Assembly (NCBI RefSeq): GCF_963678635.1 | Contig: NC_087062.1 | Location: 12,628,670-12,692,669 of the forward strand | DNA from: Symsagittifera roscoffensis | Lineage: Eukaryota; Xenacoelomorpha; Acoela; Convolutidae | DNA length: 64,000 bases | Direction: 5' to 3' | In this document: positions 50,991-59,674 of the stretch, piece after piece | How positions within the stretch are numbered: position 1 is the first letter of the stretch | Layout of the letters: each line of letters starts with the position of its first letter | Notes under the pieces: generated by a model | Databases searched by the model: none | The model's input: the letters and a program-made list of their open reading frames with translations, nothing else | Told to the model about the DNA's origin: nothing | Made by a program: the position numbers and the translations under genes

Positions 50991-51820
50991 AATGAATTGA
51001 TCATATACCGACTTTTTGACTTTTCTCACGGTATATACAACTTAAAACATTATAACAACTGTCTTCAAAACAAATTTCTTGGTGTTTTTTTTTGAAAAAC
51101 GCCCTTTCGAGCACACCCTTGGACTTACTGAGTGAGAACGAAAAGAGATAGCAACCTCGGGTTTTTTGCACTGTAGAAGGCAAACTCAGCACAATATAAA
51201 GCACGCGCAAAAATTTCAGACTCCTTTTTGAATTTTCCCGCCACATCGAAAAAAGGCGTTTTTTTGCGAAAAAAATCTAAAAATTCATTTTTGGCGGGAA
51301 AATTTTCAAAAATTTTAAAAACAAAGTAAACATATAAATAATGGTTTCCAACTAATTTCGGCACGATAAACATTTTTGTCCTTCCTGTATATGGCAAAAT
51401 TCTGGCGGGAACATTGAGAACTTGAAAATTTGACAAAAATTTTTCACGAAAAAATCAAAAAATCTCAAAATTTTATTTTTCACAGAAATCAACAAATTAG
51501 CCCATTGGCACTATCTAATAGTGCTCTTTCATCGGCCTCAATACACGCTACGTCGAATTTCCAATAAAAACGGAGTTATAGGGTATTTTTTACGAAAAAA
51601 TGCATTTTTGCCCGATTTTGCCCCCAAAAAGGGCGTGTTTGGTCAACAAAGGGTGTAAATCTTAAAATGTGTGAGAAGAATTATCTTATTTTCTCATCAA
51701 TTCATGGCTGCATGCAAAAATTCAGCAATTTTCAAGGTGCCAATTTTGAGATCGTTCCGCAATATGTGACATTTCGCTATATAGCTTTGTTCCCTAGTCC
51801 CTACCCAATGGAAACTACAG

Positions 51821-51848
51821 CGCGCCGGAGGGGCCCTCCCCTGGCGCG
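51821..51848. other. Tail hairpin of unit 26
   Basis: Arms CGCGCC(GG)AGGGG and CCCCTGGCGCG with a two-base bulge, the longest tail stem in the array. It lies about 31 bases before the terminal CTAG. Confidence 0.8.
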
Positions 51849-51882
51849 CAAAAAATGCGGAACAAAGTTCTCGACCACCTAG

Positions 51883-52540
51883 GTTTTGACTTTTTTGACT
51901 ATCAAATAACATAAGTAAATTAACAAAAACTTAAAATGTATGCTTTTCAGTTGATATTTTGGATGATGCTTGACCTGAAAATAAACTAAAAGAATCAGTA
52001 AAATGCGGAATTCATTCATCTAAAGCTTTTACAAAATCAGGTCTGTTTCGACTGAGCTCGACCTGAGTTTTGACTTTCTCGAGCAAAATGAGGTTTGTTT
52101 TCACTGTGCTCGACTTATGACTCTCTCGACCGATATGGGGTATTTTTTTACTTTAAGCTCGACCTAAAATTCTTTTTTGACGTTGAATTTCAGTCGTAAA
52201 ACTGCACTTTCTCGGCTTTCAAAGTCCAAACATAGGTCGAGTACCTGGAACCGGGATTTTACTGAGTTTTGTTTTAAATTGTGCAGCATAATCGAAACCG
52301 GTGCTTGTTAAGGTTTTAGAGGCGACTATTAATCTCTGGGTAAGTATCAATCACACTGTTACCGGGGTCGAGGTGTTGAAAGTCGAGCAAGTGCAGTTTT
52401 GCAACTAAATTTCCCTGGTCAAGAAGCAATTTTGAGTCAAGCACAAAGTCGAAACACACGATTTTGGTCGAGAAAGTCAAGACATAATCCGAGAACGTCA
52501 AAACAGTTCGAGCAGAGTCGAAATATAGGTCGTTTTTGAA
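51883..52540. repeat. TCGACC minisatellite, right flank of the CTAG array
   Basis: Starts GTTTTGACTTTTTTGAC, which continues the motif interrupted at 2134. Clear copies are at 52044-52160, then copies on the opposite strand at about 52230-52530 (GGTCGAG, GAGAAAGTC). It marks the centre of the host fold-back element. Confidence 0.7.
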
Positions 52541-53207
52541 AGACCTCCGTCAGAAAATTGCAACACGCAACAATCAAATGAGGAGCTTCGCTTACCGCAA
52601 AACTAAACGTTTCAGAAGGTACCCTTTAAGTTTTGGAAATTTAAGGACTCCTGAGGCAAGAATTCCTCAAATATCACCAGGGTTGAGTTCACATTCAAAA
52701 TTAGAAATAAAAGTGGAAAAACAGCCATCCCCATGGATGAATAATGTCGCCATTAATGTATAACACCTCTGCTCCACGACTCCTTAGCTATACTTAAGTT
52801 ATAGGGTTTATTAACTTACACTCTCAATTGAAAGCTACTAGAATGAGTGAAAACTTCTTAATTTTTAGCCTTGATTTTCTACGGAATTAGCTCTGGAATA
52901 CCGCACGTTTAGCTATCCAAAAAATTCAGAATTATAAATGAATCAGCGCTAGAAAATAGCGATCACTGGGATACTACAGAAAAAGCAATGATTACTGGTG
53001 GGACTTCAACCCGAGCAGTTTTCATATCAACAGTTTCAGTCAAGATTTGACAAGAAAAAAAAAGCAAAATCGAGAGATTCAACTTTAAAAGAATTTCGAT
53101 GGGGGAAATTGGTTTTTACAGGTTCTTATAGTTGATTTTCAAATCGAACATCAGAATAAAAAACAATTGATAAGCATATATTGTAGCTTTTCTCAATTTA
53201 ATCATTT
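52541..53207. other. Non-coding interior of the composite element, right side
   Basis: No gene or repeat recognised apart from a few stray minisatellite words. A 75-codon frame at 52536-52763 has no distinguishing feature. Confidence 0.45.
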
Positions 53208-53760
53208 GACAGTCGAGAAAATCGAAACATATCTATCCGGTGTCGAACAAATATACTTTCTAAAAACTTCGGTCGATATTGACTTGTGACCAAGAAAGTC
53301 GAAACATACCAACAACTGGTCGAGAAAGTCGAAACATACTAAAATTTGGTCGAGAAAGTCGAAACATACCGAAAGTCGGTCAAGACGGTCGATTTTTGGT
53401 CGAGAAAAACACAACATAAATCGAGCACCTCGACCCGGGTAATTCTCGTATTATAGTTTCCTAGTCACTGCTTGTTCGCAAAATTTGCTGACCTGGATTG
53501 AAATAATTTGGAATTGAGGCATCGTTCAATGGCCTGCTGAAATAATCGTCCGGTGTTGATAAACCAATATTCTTCTCTGCTGGTCTTCAAAATGAGAAAG
53601 ACACCACATTGAAGCGCACAGATACTTGAAATTGTCTATTATTTTCTCAGCTCTAGCAGGAAAATGTTGTCTACTTCTGTCGGAAAATTTGGCTGTTTGC
53701 AAGTCCTCCGCCCACTCGTATTACTTTTCGATGTTCAGCAAACGAGCACAAATTTCTTTT
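53208..53760. repeat. Right arm of a long inverted repeat
   Basis: Reverse-complement counterpart of 865-1445. It contains the 30-bp minisatellite in opposite orientation (GTCGAAACATAC copies at about 53290-53390), then the AATATTCTTCTCTGCTGGTC and GACACCACATTGAAGCGC blocks that also occur inverted on the left. Similarity fades after GAGCACAAATTT near 53744-53756. Confidence 0.8.
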
Positions 53761-53990
53761 TTTGAGATGCCTTATGCGTTCAAACTGCTAATCGCAGAGG
53801 TTTCGGTAACGTGGAAAATCAATGAGCAAGATCTCGGAATATGAGACAGCAAAATTGGCTTAGATGATGTAATTTAGTTTACATTTTGATGTAATTTTTG
53901 TTTTTGAATAAGAGTTTTGAAAGACATCAGGACTGTGCTTTCATGACGACCTGGGGCGAGGTCCGCAAAATTCCATCATCCCGCAGGAGG
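53761..53990. other. Flank beyond the right inverted-repeat arm
   Basis: Non-coding; nothing recognised. No obvious target-site duplication with the sequence left of 865 could be picked out by eye. Confidence 0.4.
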
Positions 53991-53994
53991 CTTG

Positions 53995-54240
53995 AGTCGC
54001 AACATAGCTAATTTGGGTCACGCAAAGTCGCAACATAGCTAATTTGGTCGCGCAAAGTCTCAACATAGCTAACTTGGGTCGCGCAAATTCGCACCACAGC
54101 TAAGTTAAGTCGCGAAAAGTCGCAAATTAGCTAGTGTGGGTCGCAAAGTCGCAACATACCTATTTTGAGTCGCAATGGTGCAACATACCCAATTTGGGAC
54201 GCAACACACTCATTTTGAGCCGCAATGGTCGCATCATAAG
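53995..54240. repeat. GTCGC(A)ACATAGCTAATTTG minisatellite
   Basis: About eight degenerate copies, roughly 27-33 bp each, of TCGCAACATAGCTAATTTGG followed by GTCGCGCAAAG. Unrelated in sequence to the TCGACC minisatellite, though similar in style. Confidence 0.8.
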
Positions 54241-55594
54241 TCCCCGAAATTTTGAAATCTTTTAAGATTTTTATAAGTTTCTGTAACATTCGTCTACTGC
54301 AGTCACACATGAGGCTTAAGAAAAATAGGCCCTATAACCACTGGCTCAAGGGTCAGGGACACCATCTCTTGTGTTTTTCTACCTCAAGAACGGTCGGAGC
54401 CAGTTCGGTTCGTTTGTGACATGAGACTACGACCCGTTACAGCTTAAAGGCTACTACTAAAATATCCCCCCACTCTAGAATTAGAAACGTCCCCATACTT
54501 AGGTCTCTAGATACCCAAAATACATGAACGCCGTTAAAAACCGGGTTGGAACAATCCGTTAAGTTACTTTTTATTAGACAGTGGAACTTTGATCCATTTC
54601 AGATGGATCAACCTAAAACTCGCCTTACCTCAACATAACAATTATAAAACACACTCTAGGAATTTAAATTAGTACTCACATTGTAGCACACTCAAGAAGG
54701 GGAAGTACTTCAGTCGGTAATTAACTCAAGAATTAAATAATGTAACTAAATGAGTTTTAATGTTTATCAGTTTCAATAACGAGGACAAGTCTTAACTCTA
54801 GGATATAGTTTCTCGTGAACCATTGGGACACTCAAGTTGTCCACCTTTCCGTCGAAGGTTCACTCTGGTCCAGCTCAAATAATCGTTCTCTCGGGAATAC
54901 TCTGTCTTCTATTTCAGATGGGACAGCTCTACTCTTGTTCACTATGATGGAAATTGCGAATAGCAATTTCCTACCGATTTCTCTTGCAACTTTCCCGCGT
55001 TTTTCACTCGAACGTTCTGACTTCTCTTTTCTGATTTTCAGTTATCGCGAGAAAATCGTGCATGACAGGTTCCATTCGAAATTTTGAAAAATTAAATTTC
55101 ACTCCAAAATCAAGTGTTTTTTGCTTCTCTCAAGGTCAAACTTCCGGATATGACCGACTGGCACATACTCCCCGGACTCGAGATCGATGTCCTCATCGCG
55201 TGTTGTCTTCTGCCAGTGAGTCCCAGAAAACCGAGTGTTACTCAAGATACAGTGCCAGTGGTCATTTACAGAAGTTTGCAGCAGACTTAAGCTTATCTAC
55301 ACCCCAAAATTCACAGCCATGTAAAATTTTCACACTATCGCTAAACAGCAATCAAAATCTGCACACACCTGCACCCTTGAATTCTTGCTTTCCAAGCCAA
55401 TCATTTAAAATTTCTTTTGTCCTATTCAATCAGGAAATTGTCATGCAGCATTTTGATTTATATAATAAATATAGTATATTAATAACAATATTTGCTTTGT
55501 TAAAACTTCTTTTTCGTGAATCCAAGTTTCACCCGGATCCACGCTCAAGCCCCCTTTCCCCTCTCAAGACTCAAGATCCATACGAGCCACCCAC
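54241..55594. other. Non-coding region downstream of the retroelement ORFs; possible 3' LTR
   Basis: On the minus strand a polypurine stretch (AGAGTGGGGGGA, near 54463-54478) lies about 1.1 kb downstream of the last ORF. It could be the priming tract of the retroelement, with a 3' LTR to its left. I cannot confirm an LTR because the 5' copy is outside the window. A 219-codon plus-strand frame at 55062-55721 overlaps the 808-aa ORF antisense and looks spurious. Confidence 0.35.
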
Positions 55595-58021
55595 TCATCT
55601 CGCACTTTTCGCCTTGGAGGTACTACACCCTGAAGTACTAGATACGGCAAACTGTCTCAACAGCTCCTCTTCATCATCGGAGCTAATCACAATCTCCTCC
55701 CAAGCCTTCAGCTGCTCGTAGGATCGCATCCATTCTCTTTGCTCTTGCAACCTCTTTGCTTGGTTGGGTAGTGCCTTCACCCTAGATTCCCGGTTCAAAC
55801 AAAAGGAGTTGTGCAGGCTCAAGCTCACGTTCTTCGCCAGGTCCTCCTCTAGTATCGATTCCCTCGCCTTGTTATTGTCTCTAGACATTTTACCCACTCT
55901 CTTCCATCCTGTCGTGATTGCATTACGATGGGTTAACAGGGGTCTCTTGAAAGCTTCCGGCCCAATCTCGGCCTGGAACTGTCGATACTCCTTTTGATGT
56001 TTTCTCATGTGATCTTTCGTTGTCATGTACAACCAGGACGTCAGCGTCGCCCGAAACCATGGGAAGTACCTCAAACGGCTCCAGACATGTCTGACTTCCG
56101 TTGGTATGGCGAATACCTTGCACGCAGTCTCAAACAACTCGAGTCTCCTACTGTAGTCTATCGCGTATATTGACTCTGCCGTTGGCGTCCCCGCTTCCCG
56201 ATACTTCGTTATATTCTCTTCTATCCATCTCAGAGCCAAATTCGTACTCACTACCAAGATCGTCACCTTCTGTCGGTGATCCGGTAGTCCGATCGACCGG
56301 ATTTCTTCCATATCCCACACCAGGCAAAGGTTCTTGTGATCTGGATACCACACCGTTTGCGCTAAACAGTGGCATGGGCATTCTCCATGGGTGATTTCAA
56401 TGCTCCTGAGGTTACGCTCCCCCGAGGCTTCCAAGAGAGGCTCAAGCTCCATCATTTTCTCATGCATCGTGTCGTTATCTTCCAGGTTTGGAGCACTTCC
56501 CACAGGTTTTCCGATCACGTTTTGTCTCTCGTGATCGCTTGTGTTCTCTCTCTCCAACTTCAAAAGTTCTTCTCCCCAGATTTCACTCAAGTCATCTCTC
56601 AATTCTTTTGGTTCTGTCCCCCTGATTTTTCTCAACAACTTGTGCGAGTGATGCGATATCCGAGCCAACCTCACGCACTTGGGCACTGAGAAGGCCTTGT
56701 CCACCAGTACTCTCTGGCTGGATGCTTCCACCATCACCATGTGCAGTGGGTAGTGACTTCCGCACAAGTTGGCCATCATTGACCCTATCAGCGATTTCGC
56801 GTTCAATGGCAAGCCATAAGCTTCGCTCATGGGAAATCCCATTTCCGCCTCGAGACCAACCTTCCAGCTCCGGATGTGTTTTTGAGTCACCTGCAACACC
56901 CCGGGCCATGATTCTACGCTCAACGCCGTCACTAAATGATGTTCAGATTCTAGTCTTTCCAGTGACTGCAGACTACACATTCTCGAGAAGAATCCGAGAG
57001 CTGTCGCTATATTCACCGTGGTTCTCGCGTAACACTCCGCTACTATTTGCACTTCACTTTTCTCCCTTTCTGTTATGTCTTCGAACCAAGTGACCAGGTC
57101 TTCTTTTTGAAATGACAGTATTCTAACGCATGACCGTCCATCGCAGGTGTGCTCTCCGTTTCCACACGTCGAATCCAGACAGCTACCCGGCTCCAATTTC
57201 TTTGCTGACCCGGGATTACTAGTCTTTTCGCCTGGCTCTTGCATCTGAGGTGAAATTAGCTTATGCAGCACACTCAACTTTGCCAGATCTTCATCTTCCG
57301 TTGGTGCTAACCTCACTCGCTCGGTGGTTTCCTCGATCAGACTCGCGTGGGGATGTGGACACCAGGAGGGTCTTAATTGTTTCCATACCACTCCCAAGTT
57401 CGTGGTTAACAAGCCATTTCCATCGCCCATGTTCACTTCAACTCTCTTGTCTGAACGTGGTATGCTCACCACCTCTGGTGTTTTCTCAAGAATCAGGCCC
57501 AGGCTCGGCCCCTCTTTTTCCACCGCGTCTATTTCCATTATTCTTTCTGTCCAAAAGTTCAGTAGCTCCGCTACCTCATGGTTCCTGTGGGCGCCTCCAG
57601 CTTCCGAGTCTAAGAAGGGGTTGTAGGCCATTCCCATCACTCCAGACACATATTGGTATTCCCCCTTCTCGCTGATTCTCGAGTACTGCTCTGACGAGGC
57701 CAGGTTACGGTGAACATCATGTTCTTCTTCGAACTTCTTATTATAAAACCTCCGTACCTCGTCTAGCTTCCTATGGTTCTCTAGGGATAGTCTGGAACCC
57801 TCTTCCTTTTCTATTCCTGTGCTCTGATACACGTTCAGGATGACCGTTGAGACTCTTTTTTCCATGGTTTTGCTTGCGCTTGCTCTCTGTTGGCATGCCA
57901 GGATGGTGCTATCAGACATCATCGACATTATCCATCTCAAGAAACACGTGGCATCCTTTCTTCTGGCCAGGCTCAAGCCTGAGTTGTCCCTGGCTACGTG
58001 TTGCATCAGTGCCTGATACAT
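55595..58021 (-). CDS. Orphan 808-aa ORF (ORF B) downstream of pol
   Basis: A long intact frame starting at ATG 58021-58019, which overlaps the end of ORF A by 16 bp; a TGA lies 12 nt upstream in the same frame. I do not recognise a family. Visible features: a four-cysteine cluster at C281, C286, C293 and C298; a second cluster at C548, C550 and C552; a mostly helical, charged composition; and near the C-terminus the string IVISSDDEEE, a hydrophobic triplet followed by acidic residues as in SUMO-interacting motifs. There is no signal peptide and no transmembrane segment, which argues against a classical envelope despite the position after pol. It could be a displaced gag-type protein of this or a neighbouring element. 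Length and openness show it is, or recently was, coding. Confidence 0.65.
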   Translation of the reverse strand: MYQALMQHVARDNSGLSLARRKDATCFLRWIMSMMSDSTILACQQRASASKTMEKRVSTVILNVYQSTGIEKEEGSRLSLENHRKLDEVRRFYNKKFEEEHDVHRNLASSEQYSRISEKGEYQYVSGVMGMAYNPFLDSEAGGAHRNHEVAELLNFWTERIMEIDAVEKEGPSLGLILEKTPEVVSIPRSDKRVEVNMGDGNGLLTTNLGVVWKQLRPSWCPHPHASLIEETTERVRLAPTEDEDLAKLSVLHKLISPQMQEPGEKTSNPGSAKKLEPGSCLDSTCGNGEHTCDGRSCVRILSFQKEDLVTWFEDITEREKSEVQIVAECYARTTVNIATALGFFSRMCSLQSLERLESEHHLVTALSVESWPGVLQVTQKHIRSWKVGLEAEMGFPMSEAYGLPLNAKSLIGSMMANLCGSHYPLHMVMVEASSQRVLVDKAFSVPKCVRLARISHHSHKLLRKIRGTEPKELRDDLSEIWGEELLKLERENTSDHERQNVIGKPVGSAPNLEDNDTMHEKMMELEPLLEASGERNLRSIEITHGECPCHCLAQTVWYPDHKNLCLVWDMEEIRSIGLPDHRQKVTILVVSTNLALRWIEENITKYREAGTPTAESIYAIDYSRRLELFETACKVFAIPTEVRHVWSRLRYFPWFRATLTSWLYMTTKDHMRKHQKEYRQFQAEIGPEAFKRPLLTHRNAITTGWKRVGKMSRDNNKARESILEEDLAKNVSLSLHNSFCLNRESRVKALPNQAKRLQEQREWMRSYEQLKAWEEIVISSDDEEELLRQFAVSSTSGCSTSKAKSAR

Positions 58022-58611
58022 CTTTGTATCTCAAGCAACCTCAGAGCCTGGTCTCGCTCGTTGACCGCCTGGTCCCTTTCCAGCTGAACCTTCTCCCGAT
58101 CCAGCTTTGCCTGATCCCGATCGAGGTTCGCCTTATTCCTTTCCTTCTGCGTCTTCTCGAGCTCTTTCTTTAGAACACCTAGATCCGGATATGCCTCGGT
58201 CGTCTGTTGCGTTCGTGACATCGATGGCACCCTACTCGAGCTCTGGCTTGTGGATCTTACTGTTGGCCTAGTCGGTAGTGGGAATTCCCCTGCGCCATAT
58301 TCGGTATTGTTATTCAGGCCAGGATTCCTTGCCAAGTCAAAACCCCTTACTCCTCCATCCACATTCCAGGACAACCATCTGGTCTGTTCTTGGTTCGATA
58401 TTCCCTCGGTGGTGTAGCCGATCATCAAGACAGCCTCCGTTGCAGACTCCCTGCACTCACCCTGGTCCTCCAACTGGAGGATGGCATTCAGCATCACCGC
58501 CATTCTCTCGTCTATTTGGGTGTAGTCCAAGTCCCTCAGGCGTCTGTACAGCTCATCAAGAGTGGGCTTCTTCAGGGCCGCGGGCACGGATTTCCATAAT
58601 CGGTCTGCCAT
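58006..58611 (-). CDS. Orphan 201-aa coiled-coil ORF (ORF A)
   Basis: ATG at 58611-58609. Residues 1-85 look globular and helical; 115-140 are Ser/Thr/Pro-rich and probably disordered; 144-198 are a highly charged coiled coil with repeated 'LDRDQA / LEREQA'-like heptads. It ends 16 bp inside ORF B, in the frame one base ahead, so ORF B could be reached by stop-start reinitiation (ATG overlapping the TGA region) or by -1 frameshifting. No canonical slippery heptamer is seen in the short possible window. A small coiled-coil protein encoded before a larger one recalls a nucleic-acid-binding ORF or a gag fragment; its function is unknown. Confidence 0.6.
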   Translation of the reverse strand: MADRLWKSVPAALKKPTLDELYRRLRDLDYTQIDERMAVMLNAILQLEDQGECRESATEAVLMIGYTTEGISNQEQTRWLSWNVDGGVRGFDLARNPGLNNNTEYGAGEFPLPTRPTVRSTSQSSSRVPSMSRTQQTTEAYPDLGVLKKELEKTQKERNKANLDRDQAKLDREKVQLERDQAVNERDQALRLLEIQRCIRH

Positions 58612-59131
58612 TCTTCGTGACTTCGGGATGTATACAGGTATGTGTTAACCAGCTCAAGAATTACCTTACCAGCTCAAGAATTACCTTACCGACTCAAGTA
58701 TTACCCAACTCAAGAATTCTCTCGAAATGTTCCCTTGCAAATACTTGCTGTAAGTGCCGATTATCGCGAGTTCAATCAAGGTTTCTCTCTCTGTTTCTCG
58801 CTTGAGTATAGTTGGATTTTCAACTTTGTTTTTCAAACTTGATCTGAAAACAGAAAGCATATTGAAACTTGACATGTCATGTTCCTAACCTAGAGACCCC
58901 CCTTTTACCAGTATGGTTAAAATCTTATCATTTTCATATCACTTAAAACAATTCAATTGGAATTCCCTTAAAAGCATGCAGATTCATTTTGTGTTTTAGC
59001 ACCGTTAACTCGTTTTAAAATTTAATTGCCATGCCAATCATATCTTTAAGATCCCTTTACCTGCGCCGCACCCCAGTACCTAACTCAAGACTCCTCCCTC
59101 ACACCCGACTCGATACCCCCATGTACCCGAC
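58612..59131. other. Spacer between pol and ORF A, with minisatellite and polypurine tract
   Basis: Holds a short tandem repeat at 58649-58720, a 20-bp unit of the form CCAGCTCAAGAATTACCTTA in two exact and about two degenerate copies. On the minus strand there is a polypurine run GGTAAAAGGGGGG (near 58899-58914). That run could be the end of one retroelement, making ORFs A and B part of a second one, or an internal tract. Further CTCAAG words occur at 59080-59150. Confidence 0.45.
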
Positions 59132-59674
59132 TCAGGCGATGCTCAAGTAGTACTTCTTATGAAGATACACCATTATCTCAGTTTCTGCAAAGACCACATG
59201 TAGGATAGCGTACAATTCCCTCGGGCTCAGTTTGCCCCTGTTCGGGTCATACACCGGCATTGAGACTTCTGTTATCCCTCTTTCAATCATGAAGTCTCGT
59301 AATCTTGTTAGTGCCAATATCACGTGTTCGGGATCGATTGTGTTCCTGTCATTGACCCTCGTTACTAGGAAGCACAGATATTTGCCCGGGACTTGTGCCA
59401 CTGACGGTGGAAGCGCTGCCATCCCTCCCAGTCCTGGTCTCTGTCTGAACAGAAACTCTACATTCTGGTACTCTCTTTTGAAGTCAGCTTCCAATCTTGA
59501 TTTGAAACTCATGTCCGCCGTGATGCCGATCGCGCTGGTCCTGTTTGACAGGATGAAGTCGCTATCTGTTATCATGATGTTCTCCGAGTATTCATTGGGT
59601 ATTTCGAATTTCGTTTTGAAATTCCGACCTATAGTAGGCTCTGGCTCTTCTTCCTCCAGTTCCAATTCGCTCGT
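59132..59674 (-). CDS. Macro-domain-like C-terminal segment of pol, after an in-frame TAA
   Basis: Same reading frame as the integrase ORF, separated from it only by TAA at 59677-59675; there is no ATG near its start, so it is read as the continuation of pol. Numbering from the TTG at 59665: residues 1-12 are acidic and residues about 28-177 resemble TARG1/OARD1- and ALC1-type macro domains (ADP-ribose binding or hydrolysis). Matching elements are a strand around 43-50 (TSAIGITA), a helix with FKREY at 62-66, a strand YLCFLVTR at 96-103, a helix LTRLRDFMIERG at 119-130, the strand EVSMPVYD at 133-140, and the final helix and strand up to EIMVYL at 163-168. The Gly-rich loop and Asp found after 'MP' in active members are replaced by DPNRG, so hydrolase activity is doubtful. 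Assignment is by pattern only. Confidence 0.55.
   Translation of the reverse strand, partial: TSELELEEEEPEPTIGRNFKTKFEIPNEYSENIMITDSDFILSNRTSAIGITADMSFKSRLEADFKREYQNVEFLFRQRPGLGGMAALPPSVAQVPGKYLCFLVTRVNDRNTIDPEHVILALTRLRDFMIERGITEVSMPVYDPNRGKLSPRELYAILHVVFAETEIMVYLHKKYYLSIA

Larger units (their letters stand above)
2135..51882. mobile_element. Array of 26 head-to-tail CTAG-bounded units
   Basis: The tract is divided by CTAG at 2135, 4640, 6278, 7904, 10121, 12338, 13970, 15601, 17231, 18866, 20514, 22167, 23790, 25419, 27048, 28680, 30307, 31959, 34180, 35814, 37442, 39080, 41380, 43860 and 45489, by CCAG at 47117, and closes with CTAG at 51879-51882. Every right terminus reads CCACCTAG or CCATCTAG (CCACCCAG once); left termini differ between families. 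All units have one orientation. Units are given below with family letters A to I. No transposase or recombinase gene is visible, so any mobility would be non-autonomous. Alternatives are a complex satellite made by unequal exchange, a tyrosine-recombinase (Crypton-like) system, or an HUH/Helitron-like system. Confidence 0.85.
47121..51882 (+). repeat. CTAG unit 26 (family I, 4762 bp)
   Basis: By far the longest unit and the last in the array. It starts with three 17-bp direct repeats, then hairpin 1 at 47237-47272. A block of about 3.7 kb (47300-51000) resembles no other unit and holds no convincing ORF. The end (51250-51882) returns to the shared plan, with a GGCGGGAAAATT block, GCATGC near 51711, and the strong tail hairpin at 51821-51848. 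It may be a full-length relative, or a unit that has taken up foreign DNA. The terminus is CCACCTAG. Confidence 0.75.

Noticed and set aside
51001-51436. Overlapping minus-strand ORFs in unit 26 (81 and 103 codons)
   Set aside because: Low-complexity AT-rich frames over the shared GGCGGGAAAATT block, with no domain features.
2139-51882. CRISPR array
   Set aside because: Repeats are kilobase-sized, not 25-40 bp with unique spacers, and the host is a eukaryote.
2139-51882. Canonical Helitrons
   Set aside because: The end CTAG fits CTRR and a hairpin precedes it, but left ends do not start with TC and insertion is not between A and T. A distant relation is left open.
55062-55721. 219-codon plus-strand ORF
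   Set aside because: Overlaps ORF B antisense, is rich in Ser/Pro/Leu as expected of a shadow frame, and has no recognisable domain.
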